NCBI RefSeq assembly: GCF_037975245.1
Contig: NC_092578.1
Location: forward strand, 17,197,321 to 17,261,320
DNA: 64,000 nucleotides
Reading direction: 5' to 3'
From: Apostichopus japonicus
Lineage: Eukaryota > Echinodermata > Holothuroidea > Aspidochirotida > Stichopodidae
Of the stretch, positions 22,446 to 38,263 are shown one piece after another (the first letter of the stretch is position 1; every line of letters starts with the position of its first letter). The notes under the pieces were generated by a model, which was not told the DNA's origin, did no database searches, and was given only the letters and a program-made list of their open reading frames with translations. The position numbers were made by a program, and so were the translations under genes.

Positions 22446-23082
22446 GTAAGTATTAATATTCAGAAAATAACATGTAGATCTCTAGAGTAAGGCAAATATG
22501 TCACCAAAACAGAACTAGTATTGTTCGATACAGGTGACAAACGCCTACAGTGGAATTACGACTTTCCTTACCGGTTTCGAACCTCTGGACATGCAATCAG
22601 CGTCCATAGCCTAGTGGTTAGTGTGTCCGCATATAAAGCGGGAGGCCCGGGTTCGAATCCCGGAGGAGACTGGAAAGTTTTTCACTATTCTGGATTTTCC
22701 AACTCATTACGATTTCAATTATATATATATTCATTTGCCTTTGTCGTTTACCTCCATTTCATTAACAACTAGTCTGTTCAAAGTATCATTTTCGAGATCC
22801 GGCTTTAGGAATCACAAATGACTTCGAGTTGGTTAAAATCATATATGATCTCTAAAGTAAGGCAAATATGTCACCAAAACAAAACTATATTGTTCGATAC
22901 AGGTCACAAACGCCTACAGTGGAATTACGACCTTCCTTACCGGTTTCAACCCGCTGGACATACAATCAACGTCCATAGCCTAGTGGTTAGGGTGTCCGTA
23001 TATAAAGCGGGAGGCCCGGGTTCGAATCCCGGTGGAGGCTGGAAGTTTTTCACTGTTCGGATTTTCCAACTCATAACGTTTT

Positions 23083-23161
<79 letters not shown>

Positions 23162-26100
23162 TACTCTATATTGGCGCTACTAAATTAATATACTACACAC
23201 CCGCCACATTATGTTTTCTTTGATATTTTACATGATAGTTTCCATTCTTGAAAATGAGGCAGAGGAGCCACAGGTGTTCCTGTATCTGGCTCAAGCGATC
23301 TTACCCAGCGGTAAACCGATCGGAGAGTTCAAGAGTTTTGACGAACATCTGCCCATGCGCAAATGCGGCGATAAGAAAGTCTTTTACAACGACCAGACGT
23401 TAGAGCTCTCCAATGACCAGAGAACGGGAGGGGGCGTGACCTTTGAGTGGGTGGCGCCACATACAAAATCAAAGGAGACCGTCACAGTCATGTAAGTTAA
23501 CAATTTCTATTTTTCTTTCATGAAGCACAAGGTAAACAAAGAGAATGAATTTATGTCATTACAAGGCAGAAATTTCAGTGGAAAGATGGTGACCGCACTC
23601 AACTCTTCTCCAGATTCCTCATTTACCCTTCCCTCTCCCGTGAGGGAGATTGTGTGTGTGCGTGGGGGGGGGGGGTTAGGGTGACCATCCATAGCTTTCA
23701 CTTATCATTTAATTATCTATTGTTCTCTCCGGAAGCTTCCAATTCGAATGAGGGAGCTGTCACTGAAATACCAGCTCAAACCATGGTTTTTATCGCCTAT
23801 TCAACGAATCGTGGACTATAGCGAATGATTGTCTATTTGTTATAGCAATAGCGCCAACTATTTATATTGTCGTTTTTCAACATCGGCTATTTCTATACAG
23901 TATTTACGAAGTGGTTAGGAGACAGGGAATTTATGAGAGAGGGGAGTTAAGAGGGGGGGGGTGTAGAAGTATGGGATATACAAACAGGGAGATGGAGAGA
24001 CGAAGAGGGGGCATAACGAGGGTTGGGAGCCATGATGGAGGTTGGGAGGGAAATTAAGACATGTGCTTATAGGGAGAAGTTCATCGGACAAAAAAAAAAT
24101 AATTGTTAAATAAAATGCAGTTATAAAATTGATGGGCGTCATAATACATCTGGCTCATTAAAGATCAATTCATATAAATGCTGTCCTAAGCTGTTATACA
24201 GTTATTATTTATACTTCAAATCATAGGGAATTTTAAACAGTGCAGCCCGGTTATAATTAACTCAAGCATGACAGATTTTAATCGCATATTTTTTAGTCAT
24301 TTTCATTCCTTTTTCTTTCTTCCAAGCGCAGCATCTTTTTTTAACGGATCAAATTACGAGGATTTGCCATTTGAAAGTTCATATTTTATGTTCCACAAGA
24401 TATATTGTTTCAAATAAGTAATGACTGTATATATGATACGCATTTTATCTCAAGAAATGGTCACGTTTTAAAAATACTTCTATCTGGTAGCATCAGTCAA
24501 TGACTTAACAATAGCATGCCTCGCATAAACCAGTTGCGAAAGCTATTTATTACACATGGAAAAGCATATATATTTGCTTATGCCAGAATCTAACAGACTA
24601 ACAAATCAATCGTCTATGTACAGACAGTATCCGGGGTTTTCCGTGACCTTAGGTCAAGTCGTGGCGGTGGGCGTGGAAAGACAAACCGTATAGTACTTCC
24701 GTGCACACATACTTAACGTTAAACTACGTAATTGTGCTTCAGTATTGAGAATCAGTGATAATTTTGTAACTATGAAGATAGCCTACGTCCTCATTACGCG
24801 TAAAGAACTTGGCAATATACGCAAAGACCGCTAGGCATAAGAATGCCACAGAAAAAGCGTGAACACTTCAATGCGAGTGGTCTAGGTATATTGTAGTGTT
24901 AACGTTACGCTTAGTCAATTCTTGTGTCGATATTTTATCAAGTATTAAAATTTAAAATATTTCATGCAACCTTCACGGTCGTTCTTAGAGAGCAACCCCA
25001 AGTCATTTCATTTGGGATGCAATAATATTTAGTGCATGCATATGTTTTCTTCAGTACGTGTAGTCAGCCCACGTGCATAATCATCGGCGGTTAGTTGTAT
25101 TTATTGTAGTGAGCGTGCGCGCTACAATATTTGCATTACTGTCCAATTGGACAATACCTATATGACTGGACGTTGAAACTCCATGTTTCATATAGTCTTT
25201 GTACATTTGCAGTTTCAGAGAGTAGCTGCGTAGCAAACTTAATCTGAGCCTGTCACGGCGCTCACAAGCGCCCTCACTTTGTAGGTACCTACATGACTGT
25301 ACTCCCTGGTGTATTGTCCGCCCAAAAAATGACACCATGAACAACCGAACAGTTCTTCCTAATAGTGCAAGCACTCCACGCGCAATACAATACTGCGTAT
25401 TTGCAGGCAAATACAGCTCTAGTTTCGACCTGTCATTTTTGAGAGGTAACTGAAGTGAGCCCTCTTTTATTGACTCAGTTATATTACTAGTATATATGCT
25501 AATATCTTATCATTACACAACATCATAATCTGTTAGTTTCAAAGACTATATAGATGTTATTCTTAGAAATTAAAGTTTGAGCTGTAATGTTGAGACTTCC
25601 GTATAAAGTATACAAACTTATTTCCAACCGTTTGTCTAACAACTCTCTGACATAACTATCTGTTATTTTATCACAGTTTACATATGTTTTCTGTAGAATA
25701 ATAAACGAGCCTGCTATTTTGGGACTTTCCTGTAGCTATTATGCGAAGTCGGGATCCTATATAACTTACCAGCCGTGTAATCAGCTGTTATTATAATTTA
25801 GGCTTTATAACTGGCATTCTCATCGGGTAAAGTGAACCCTCTGTTTTGAGACACAGTTATAGATTGTATGCTATTTATTTCCTATATACTCTACCCGGTG
25901 TGTCATCTCACATAATACAACCATCATCCGTTTGTCTGACAGTAGTAAAAGGAGGGCAGGGGCACCCCCCCCCCTTCCCTCTCTCTCTCTCTTCTGAGGT
26001 CGTATTTTAGGAAGTATTTTAGGAAGTATTTAATGTCTCCAAACCAAGGGGAATCCCTCTATGTACCTCACCTCAGCCCTATAATTATGCAGCAACTAGG

Positions 26101-26825
26101 GCTTGAGGTCCAGCTGGAGATATAAATTACTACATGAGAGAAACTTTGCTATTATGGTAAACACATTTACAAAGATACACGGGATTTTTGTCTGTATATT
26201 CTAGCTAACCGCTTGGAGGAAGTTGTTCGTATATAACTCACTCTAACATATCCCCACCCCCCCCCTCCCCTTTCCCTACCTACTCCCCAGACACATACAG
26301 ACCCACAGTTAACAATATGCTGAAAGTATATTTACCCGGGAAATTCGTAGTGTGAATTTTATATTTCAAACTTAAAAGATTGGATATGGTATAATTTACA
26401 ATTAATTTGTTTGGTTGTTTTTAATTATTCGATAATATTATACTTTGACTAACCATAACTATTTGCTGTATAGTTGAGAGCCTTTGATGGGACAGGAACA
26501 ACATTTTGGTCGTACTCGGGAAAGTTGTTCACGGAAATTTTATTCACTTAAACCCACTAGACAACTCACAAACAATATAGACTATCACATGAAATATATG
26601 GATTGATTATTTCAAATACGTACATGTTTAATAGGAATATTGATTTAATCTGTATTTGGTCGACAGTTTGGTCGAAAGTTCACCTGGCCTAAGGATATAA
26701 CTCTCAAAAGAACTTTTTAAAGTAAATTAGACTGCAGTCTCCAATATGTTTACATCATTGTAATACAATTACAATTCAACAACCCCATATATATATAGAT
26801 ATATATACCTATATATCTATATATC

Positions 26826-26883
<58 letters not shown>

Positions 26884-26894
26884 ATATATCTATA

Positions 26895-26941
<47 letters not shown>

Positions 26942-27000
26942 ATATATCTATATATCTATTTATATATATATATATATATATACCTATATATCTATATATC

Positions 27001-27062
<62 letters not shown>

Positions 27063-27149
27063 ATATATCTATATATCTATTTATATATATATATATATAT
27101 ACCTATATATCTATATATATATATATATATATACATACATATATAAATA

Positions 27150-27190
<41 letters not shown>

Positions 27191-30092
27191 TCCATATAAT
27201 TTACTCACAACGTTTTAATCATTGTCTGCGTTCAGTTACATAGGAAGTACTGTGTCAAGGTTAACTGTTAATTATATACGCAATCAGGAAAGTCGTATAT
27301 CACGCACAAGGATTACTTAGTTCGTAGATAAACGGAAGCATAACCCTAATATTGCAGTTATTAGGAACATGGAAAGGGGTGAAAGGAAGTTACCGTTGAA
27401 CAATACCGATAGTTGAACAAACGAAATTTAGAGTCGAATGGCTTCCACCTTTCATAAAGGTACAAAGTAATGTGTGAAGATACATATAAGGTTGGTAACC
27501 GATCAGTTGTAGGTAGATTATGTAAAGGCGTCCATAACAAGCAATATTAAGCACACACAAAAAATGTAGTGGAAAAGAATTGTTTAACATATGCCGCAAG
27601 AAGGACAAAATAGTTATTAAAAGGGTCACCAAAGGTGCTTGTCATTTTTTTTCTGTTTTGGGGGTTTTTCTTTTACAGACTATCATTTATGATTTTGTTT
27701 TCTGTTAAAGTAATTAAATTTAATCAATTAATTCGAGGGCAACATTTTCAGACTAACATGGCGTCGTCTTAACAGTGTAGCTTCTTACCATGATTTTATG
27801 CTGACACACAAAATGAAACACATACTATAGGCATGTACATTATACATTGAGTATATTACATATTTTAGGAGTTGGTGGCTGGATCTGACCCTATAGAATA
27901 TATGTCTCACTTAATATAAGTTGACTGATTGTAAGGATGAAGAAAACAGTATAAACAAGAATAAAGAAGGGGGTACTGTAACAGGGAAGGGTAATGTTAA
28001 GAGTAGTTAGGGATAGAAGAAAACATGCTGAAAGTTATTAATTGGCTCCGCCCTCGGATTTTGCTCTCTTTAGAATGATTCCCAGGCTCGGAACTTATTG
28101 GAACAAAGGCCGACAAAGTATTAACGTCGAACGTTATATGAAATAATTTACAGATGTGAAAGTAAAAATGAAGGTCAAGCATTTGCCTCACGTAGCAATT
28201 CTTATGCTTTGTTCCCCTTTTCTTGTAATTCATTTTATTCTATAGATTGTTAGTGCGTTACATGTCGTGGGTACCTAATTTTATCAAAGGGTGGCCTAAT
28301 TTATATCAACGAAAAAGATCACTATTGATACACAAGGAAAGATAGATAGATAGAATTTTCCCTTGTTTTTAGAAATTACACAAAATGAATATCTGTAAAT
28401 ATTATTATGGAATATTTTTATCATTTGATTACACGAAAAAGATCACTTTTAATACACAAAGAAAGAAAGAAATTCATTACACAAAATGAATATCTGGAAA
28501 TATTATTATGGAATATTTTTATCATTTGATTACACACTTAGCCTCGTAAATTGTTAATATCTTGAGCCCCACATAAGGTGTCTATAACTCACATCCAAAC
28601 ACGACTCATATATGATACATGGTTTTCATTTATCTTCATACATTGCGTGTCAATACAAATGTTGATTACATTCCGAAAGTCATATAAAAACGAAACATCT
28701 TACATTGTAAAGTGTCAATCAGCAAAATATACAATGGATTGAGACTATAATTATAATGCTGAACTTTTGTCTTTCATAGACCATATAGCATATATATAGT
28801 TACGTTCATTGAACATCACTAGTGCGTGGAACCTGACCAGCTATAATAATGTTTGTAAAGCATGTTGGTATTACCTAGGCCTGTGTCAAATTCATGATCA
28901 AGGCCCTTTACTCAAGAGGGAAGGGGTGGTGGAGGATTTGGGGAGGGTTGGATGTGCGACAGAAAATTATCCAGATAGGAAAGAATTCTGGATAATCGAG
29001 TTCCCATATACTATATAGTACAGACAGTAATGTAGTGCGAGTATACTAACTGTATGAGTGTAATCACATGCATGTAGTTAGTGTACTATACTTGGTATGA
29101 GTACAATGAGAGTACCAGGCTCTAAGTGGGAGTATGAGTACTAAATCGTGTACTAGTATATCTGTACTATAGACTTCAAAAAATGGCCCGACTACGAGTC
29201 AGGTTTTAAATATAGGGATAACGTCAATTAATTCGCCTGAAGAGACTTAGCGAAGTTTACGGTCGTGTCGTGTTTTGATTTTGATTTTTTGATTTTTTTT
29301 TACTGTTCCTGTACGACCTATACGTTTTCGATTATTTGCGTCCTTCCGATGATCCCCAAGGACACTAAATACAAGTTCACGGACCCCAGACATAGAGAGT
29401 ATCACCTATAAACTCATCCTTACAATGATTAGTTGGAGCTACAGGTTAAAGAAGTAAGTGGTCGGTTTTCAGCCTTGTTATCTGCACTGTTTTTACAGTG
29501 AAGGCCTATATAAGTTTCAAATTTGTTAACGGGCCCGTTTGGCTTTTACGGACCCCTTTTACTCGCGGACCTTCTGTGGGTTCATTTGCCCTCACGAACC
29601 ACTGTCAAAAAAATTCACAGGACCCAAAGTAACAAAAGTAGACGGGAGGGCGATTTCAGTTAAGCCTATTCAAAACTAACAAAGGAATCTTTACTGACAA
29701 GTGGGTTTTTCAATATAACTAGCTATATTAAGGGCATCATGGAGTTTCTTGCAATTGCCTTTTGAAATTCCACAAATGGTTAAATCCTTACAGTTGAGGT
29801 ATAACACTGTCCTAGAGAAGTTCAAACTGTATAGCAATTCTCAACAGGTAACTGACCGTTTAAATTTGTCATTAGTATAACCAAAAGACCACTCAAGACA
29901 CATGTTAAACCAAACCAATTTCGACAATGGGTGATGAGTTTGTGACCCTCAAGACGGCGGTGTCATATTTTGATGAACTATCTCGCGACTAATGAGCGGA
30001 AACAGTTTATTTTCATGAGGAAGTTTGACTATCCCCCGCGCTGAGCGTTCAAGTCTGTTAATGTCACGTGACTATTGAGTAGTCTCCATTTC

Positions 30093-30142
<50 letters not shown>

Positions 30143-31080
30143 CTGAACCATGAATCACGAAATGAGATAATGATAACAATTATAGCAATATTCCGAGGTT
30201 TGCAAGAGAACAAAATGGCGTTAAAGTGAACATTTTGGGACTCAAAGAAGTATGGGGTGTATACTATTGTAAAGTTATTTTAAAGTTAATAAATAGATAA
30301 GGCAACTCCATAATATATATTTCTTTAACCGATTTTCTGTTGACAGCCAAAATTGAACCATGACTCACGAAATGAGTTAAAAACAATTATAAAATTCCGA
30401 GGTTTGCAAGCGAAACAAGGAAGCATTACATAAAAGTTATGGGACTCAGTTAAGGAAATATCGGGTTCGGAGAAAACAGATAATTACTCGTCAATAGGAA
30501 ACAGCTAAATGACTTGAAACCACATGGATATCTTAGTAAAGTAATGCTACCTTAGTTATGTTTAAATATTCATACAAATGTCGGGTCCCCCCTGGGACAA
30601 AAAATATCGCAGGGACCCAGTTTACTCTCATCAATTTCCCTTAAGTATATTATGAGAACAGCAATATCCTCTGTTCTTTAGCTCACATTTAACCGGGCCC
30701 ATCCATATTTTCCCGTGTCATCATATTGACCCCCGGAACCCCCGAGGGTTGTAGCAACACAGGAACCCCCCACCACTCCCCCATCCCGCTCTTGTAAAGC
30801 TCTGGTTGTAACCCAACGAAAAATTAAACGCCAGAGGAATATCATATTGCAAGAACACGGATCCATAACCAGGAAACAGCAATACAGTCTGTACAAGAAT
30901 ATTTCATTTCATGTTATAAACAACATTATTCATATTCTTATATAAATTTAGTTTTATTTCTGTTTCTGGTTTATTTTTAGTGTTACGAAAGTTAATATGG
31001 ATCTGTTGCATCGCCATCGAAACCAAAATCCAGAAGACCAAGAACAAGGTGTAGAAGAAACGACTGGACAACGAGACTAA
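22190..31080 (+). CDS. Secreted reeler-domain protein, three coding exons, 202 residues
   Basis: Exons 22190-22445, 23239-23491 and 30981-31080 join in frame (phases 1 and 2) to 202 residues plus TAA. Residues 1-32 form a signal peptide with the hydrophobic core [17 protein letters not shown]. The mature part starts near [15 protein letters not shown]. The reeler-like core runs from about residue 88: [19 protein letters not shown], a conserved Cys in MRKCGDKK, then VTFEWVAPH and the closing strand ETVTVIVTKV, matching the family pattern F-L-QAR...G.PVGTF...C...V.F.W.AP...TV.F. A charged tail follows. Stand-alone reeler proteins (insect Noduler/defence proteins, l(2)34Fc) are extracellular and linked to immunity; that role here is inference. 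There is no cytochrome b561 domain, so it is not a full FRRS1-type reductase. Exon 3 is the least certain part, supported by acceptor, phase, stop and AATAAA. Confidence 0.68.
22477..22846 (+). mobile_element. tRNA-derived SINE, unit 1 of second dimer, in reeler intron 1
   Basis: Starts GATCTCTAGAGTAAGGCAAA, with a tRNA-like core at 22599-22671 carrying A-box TAGCCTAGTGG and B-box GGTTCGAATCC. The anticodon-loop segment reads ATATAAA, unlike the GTACAGA of the 9.8-10.3 kb copies, so two subfamilies are present. The following GTCGTTTACCTCCATTTCAT and CGAGATCCGGCTTTAGGAAT are the same linker as in the minus-strand dimer. Confidence 0.75.
22847..23080 (+). mobile_element. tRNA-derived SINE, unit 2 of second dimer
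   Basis: Repeats unit 1 after 370 bp (GATCTCTAAAGTAAGGCAAA). The tRNA-like core is at 22968-23040, ending GGTGGAGGCT. It is followed by TTTTCCAACTCATAACG and then a long TA tract, the same 3' arrangement as at 9.8 kb. Confidence 0.75.
23083..23165 (+). repeat. TA microsatellite next to the SINE dimer
   Basis: About 80 bp of TA directly abutting the SINE 3' end and lying only about 75 bp before reeler exon 2. Confidence 0.9.
23239..23491 (+). CDS. Reeler-domain gene, coding exon 2
   Basis: Acceptor ACATGATAG ends at 23238 after a T-rich tract; TT completes the Ile codon. Encodes [20 protein letters not shown] through [18 protein letters not shown], most of the reeler domain, ending with AT before the donor GTAAGT (23492-23497). 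The polypyrimidine tract is only moderate, but phase and domain continuity support the site. Confidence 0.72.
23492..26786 (+). other. Reeler gene intron 2, first part
   Basis: No exon recognised. It contains G-runs near 23661-23674 and 23950-23962, a purine-rich stretch (23935-24060), a C-run with CT repeat (25964-25992) and a 109-codon minus-strand frame (25081-25410) of unknown meaning. Two weakly similar blocks near 25455 and 25830 share a GTGA-CCCTCT...CAGTTATA pattern. Confidence 0.45.
26787..27188 (+). repeat. TA satellite with CTATATATCTATATATCTAT spacers
   Basis: About 400 bp of TA tracts separated by recurring CCTATATATCTATATATCTA spacers, which gives a higher-order period. It lies in reeler intron 2. 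Confidence 0.9.
28311..28536 (+). repeat. Local direct duplication of about 110 bp
   Basis: CGAAAAAGATCACT-TT..ATACACAA through TTTTTATCATTTGATTACAC occurs twice in tandem (from about 28311 and 28434). The copies differ by a GATA/TTTCCC segment present only in the first. Confidence 0.75.
29520..29640 (-). mobile_element. Degenerate hAT-like GGGTCCG block
   Basis: Read on the minus strand it gives GGTTCGTGAGGGCAAA, GGTCCGCGAGTAAAAGGGGT and CCGTAAAAGCC, in the style of the left end of the element at 13830-14781. It is a fragment without identifiable termini. Confidence 0.3.
30095..30140 (+). repeat. TA microsatellite
   Basis: Pure TA run directly before the duplicated block at 30141. Confidence 0.9.
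30141..30445 (+). repeat. Diverged direct repeat pair
   Basis: TGAACCATGAATCACGAAAT and TTCCGAGGTTTGCAAG and then GGGACTCA recur in order at 30144-30243 and 30354-30450, about 205 bp apart. Confidence 0.65.
30981..31080 (+). CDS. Reeler-domain gene, coding exon 3
   Basis: A strong acceptor tract, TTTCTGGTTTATTTTTAG, ends at 30980. In the phase required by exon 2 it reads (I)[17 protein letters not shown] and a charged tail to TAA at 31078-31080. VTKV completes the last beta strand expected of a reeler domain. The link across 7.5 kb is inferred and needs transcript evidence. Confidence 0.55.
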
Positions 31081-31196
31081 CATTTGATCTGTTCTCTTGA
31101 GAGAAGGGCACTGAAAAACCTTTGCAACTGAATGTTATAAAATGTAGAGAGTAATTTGGAAATTTGCATATAAATATGAATGAGTTAGTATTGTTA

Positions 31197-31202
31197 AATA
31201 AA
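31197..31202 (+). promoter_or_regulatory. Polyadenylation signal AATAAA of the reeler gene
   Basis: AATAAA 117 bp after the proposed stop codon, followed by T-rich sequence near 31250. This supports exon 3 as terminal. Confidence 0.5.
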
Positions 31203-31209
31203 ATCAAAG

Positions 31210-35529
<4,320 letters not shown>

Positions 35530-37865
35530 TGTGTTTGTGTCAGTGACTGCGAGATTGGGGCCGTGATGGGGGGGGGGGCAGGACTGATGTGGAGGTGGGA
35601 GATGATGGGAAGGCTGAGGAAGGGTATAGGTAGAGGTAAGAGTGAAGGAAGCGATGTAAAAATCATACATGTCTACGAGTCCTACTCTCATTAAAACATA
35701 TGTATATATATGGATAGACAATAATATTACTATAAAGTGTCAAGTACTCTTTCGAGTATCTCAAAGGAAGTAGTCGGGTTTCTCAGTGAATATACAGTAC
35801 ATATATTTAAGGACAAACTTGAGTAAGTTGACGGCCTTCATCAACGGTTCTAATTTCAGAGAATGATCACGTTCGGTTGATATATATGCTGGTTGGCATA
35901 TGCCGGTTACCTTAATTCACTTCACCACATCATAGCATTTGTATACGGTATTTGACTATTCGATTCGACTATTTCTAAAAAGACAAATTTTTTCGGTTTG
36001 CACTTTTACCCGAAAAAAAATTGTACTATTGACTGTATATTTGAACCGCCTTTCTATGCTGGTCGATATTTGTGAAAACAAAAATTCCTTGAAAAGTTCA
36101 GACCCGCATTTGTCTAAGCCTGCATGGTCGTAAAACTGGAACTTATAAAAATGCCGGCGGTTCTCTACCGCTAGGCTACATTGAATAGGTATCGGTTATT
36201 TCATATTTACCAAGTCTTCTACGTGTACTTATCGTGAAAAATAACAATTTGTATGATTTTGCAGTAACCAAGCCCGGTCCCTATCCCCCTCCTCTTCCCC
36301 CTCCTCCTCACTCTCCTCCTCATCTCTCACTCTCGTACCCTCAACCTCTCGCCAAACCTCCACCCAAGAAGAAAAACACGACATAAAAAATATACAACGA
36401 CGGAATTATGGCTTAGAATCTCAATGGGAGCAACGTACTCCCCACCCCACCCCAACCTCACCTCCCACCTATCACCGCCTTACCATAAGAAATATTTGTT
36501 TAATTTCGATATCATGCACCTGAACAAACTTTTGTCCACCAAGGAAAACATTTCAGGAAAAAAAAAATAGTTCTCAACACTGCCTTTACTTGAAACCGTT
36601 TTTTTTTTGTTTTTTTTTGGGGGGGGGGCTGATTTCGTTCGATTATGGTCACTCAAACTGTTTTAATATTCCAATTGACATAAATATTAGCTTAACATGA
36701 AACAAAATTCTGGGCACTGACAAAAATATACATTGATGAAAAAAATGAATTACTCGCTTCTATATTATACGTTCCATAAATCAATCTTGGAACTGTCTTA
36801 GTCTGAACAATATAACAATATCAGTATTTGTAATAAAACTGGCTAAAAATGCAGAACAATCTGGCGACCACATTTAAAACGGTCCTTTAATAAAAGAAGA
36901 GATTGAAACCTGGAACTACTTATGGTCTCACCAAAACAGAATAGGACAAAAGAAAAAAAGAAGATATAATGATAGGGCAGACAGATGTGCTTCGGGTAGG
37001 TCATAACCGTATGACAATAAATGGACACAATAACAACCAGCTTGACCATGTGGTAAATATTTGGTTCTTATTATGGTAATTAGTCCATTCTTTATCTATG
37101 ACGTCACTATTTCATTGGCAATATAGAGACTATATGTTTCTTATGCGGAGCGATTCTCTCGCTAAGAGATTTCTGCCTTGAAGTTATGAGCGATAAATCG
37201 TCAGTGAAATAGTGTCGGTAATTTTTTTTTTCAAGCCGTGGAGAAGGGCGTGGAGGGTGGGGAGGTGAGGGGGCGTGGGAAGGGGACTGTGTATGATCAC
37301 ATTTTAATATATGGATTGATAAATAATACCACATTTTTAAGTTAATTCATGTAATTTTTGCAATACAGTTAGTGTGCTTCTATAGGTTTGAAAAGGGGGA
37401 ATGGGAGATGGGAAAGGGGAAGGGGAATGTGGAGGGGATGGGGAATTCGTTCATAATATCACAAAGCATATTTTCTATCATTTTATACATATTTATATAT
37501 TGAGCTTAAGTTCTTTTACTGTATGCGTTCCAATTGGTTCCATCCTTATACAAGAAAGAATAAAAAATAATGCATTCTTTGTTAAGATCAATTCATGTTA
37601 TGTAATACAATCCAATAAAAAAACATTTTTTTCGGGACATTTTATGTTCAATTATATCTGTAAACAGCCTATGAATTCTTTTTTCAAAGTATTTTTTTTC
37701 GGAAAATTCTACGAAACAACAATATCTTGTTTTATTATATACCGTCTTGCACGCGAATTATGTTTCAAAACGAAACTGATACATTTCAATATATAAGGGA
37801 AATTTATGATAGGTTTCTAGTTACCTAGTTTCTGCCATGCGCAATAGGGCATGACTTAATTGACG
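35530..37865. other. Intergenic, no gene seen
   Basis: Purine-rich patch at 35550-35660, C/T-rich patch at 36277-36365 and 36438-36475, T-run to G-run junction at 36600-36629 and a TGACGTCA at 37099-37106. No coding region is supported. Confidence 0.45.
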
Positions 37866-37871
37866 TTATTA

Positions 37872-38263
37872 TAACAGCAACATAACATCAACATTACATC
37901 AACATAGCATAACATAACATCAACATAACATCAACATAGCATAACATAACATAACATTATGTGACATAACATAACATAATATAACATAACAAGACATTGC
38001 ATAACATAACAAAACATAACATTGCATAACATAATTTAACATAATATAACATAACATAATATAACATAACATAATATCACATAACATAACATTGCATAAC
38101 ATAACAAAACATAACATTGCATAACATAATATAACATAACATTGCATAACATCACATAACATAATATAACATAACATTGTATCACATAACATAAAATTGC
38201 ATAACATAACATAATGTAACATAAAATAACATAATATAACATAACATAACATTGCATAACATA
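37872..38263. repeat. ATAAC/ACATA pentanucleotide array
   Basis: About 390 bp of near-tandem CATAA/CAT units with recurrent ATTGCATAACATAA variants. Tyr/Cys/Leu-rich minus-strand frames are artefacts of the repeat. Confidence 0.9.

Larger units (their letters stand above)
27189..30094 (+). other. Reeler gene intron 2, middle part
   Basis: No exon is recognised. It includes the local duplication at 28311-28536, a stretch rich in GAGTAC/AGTACT words at 29020-29165 similar in style to 40320-40530, and a GGACCC-rich block at 29370-29640 resembling the hAT-type element at 13830. Confidence 0.4.

Noticed and set aside
25081-25410. 109-codon minus-strand frame in reeler intron 2
   Set aside because: Ordinary composition but no recognised domain, promoter or splice evidence; left as unknown.
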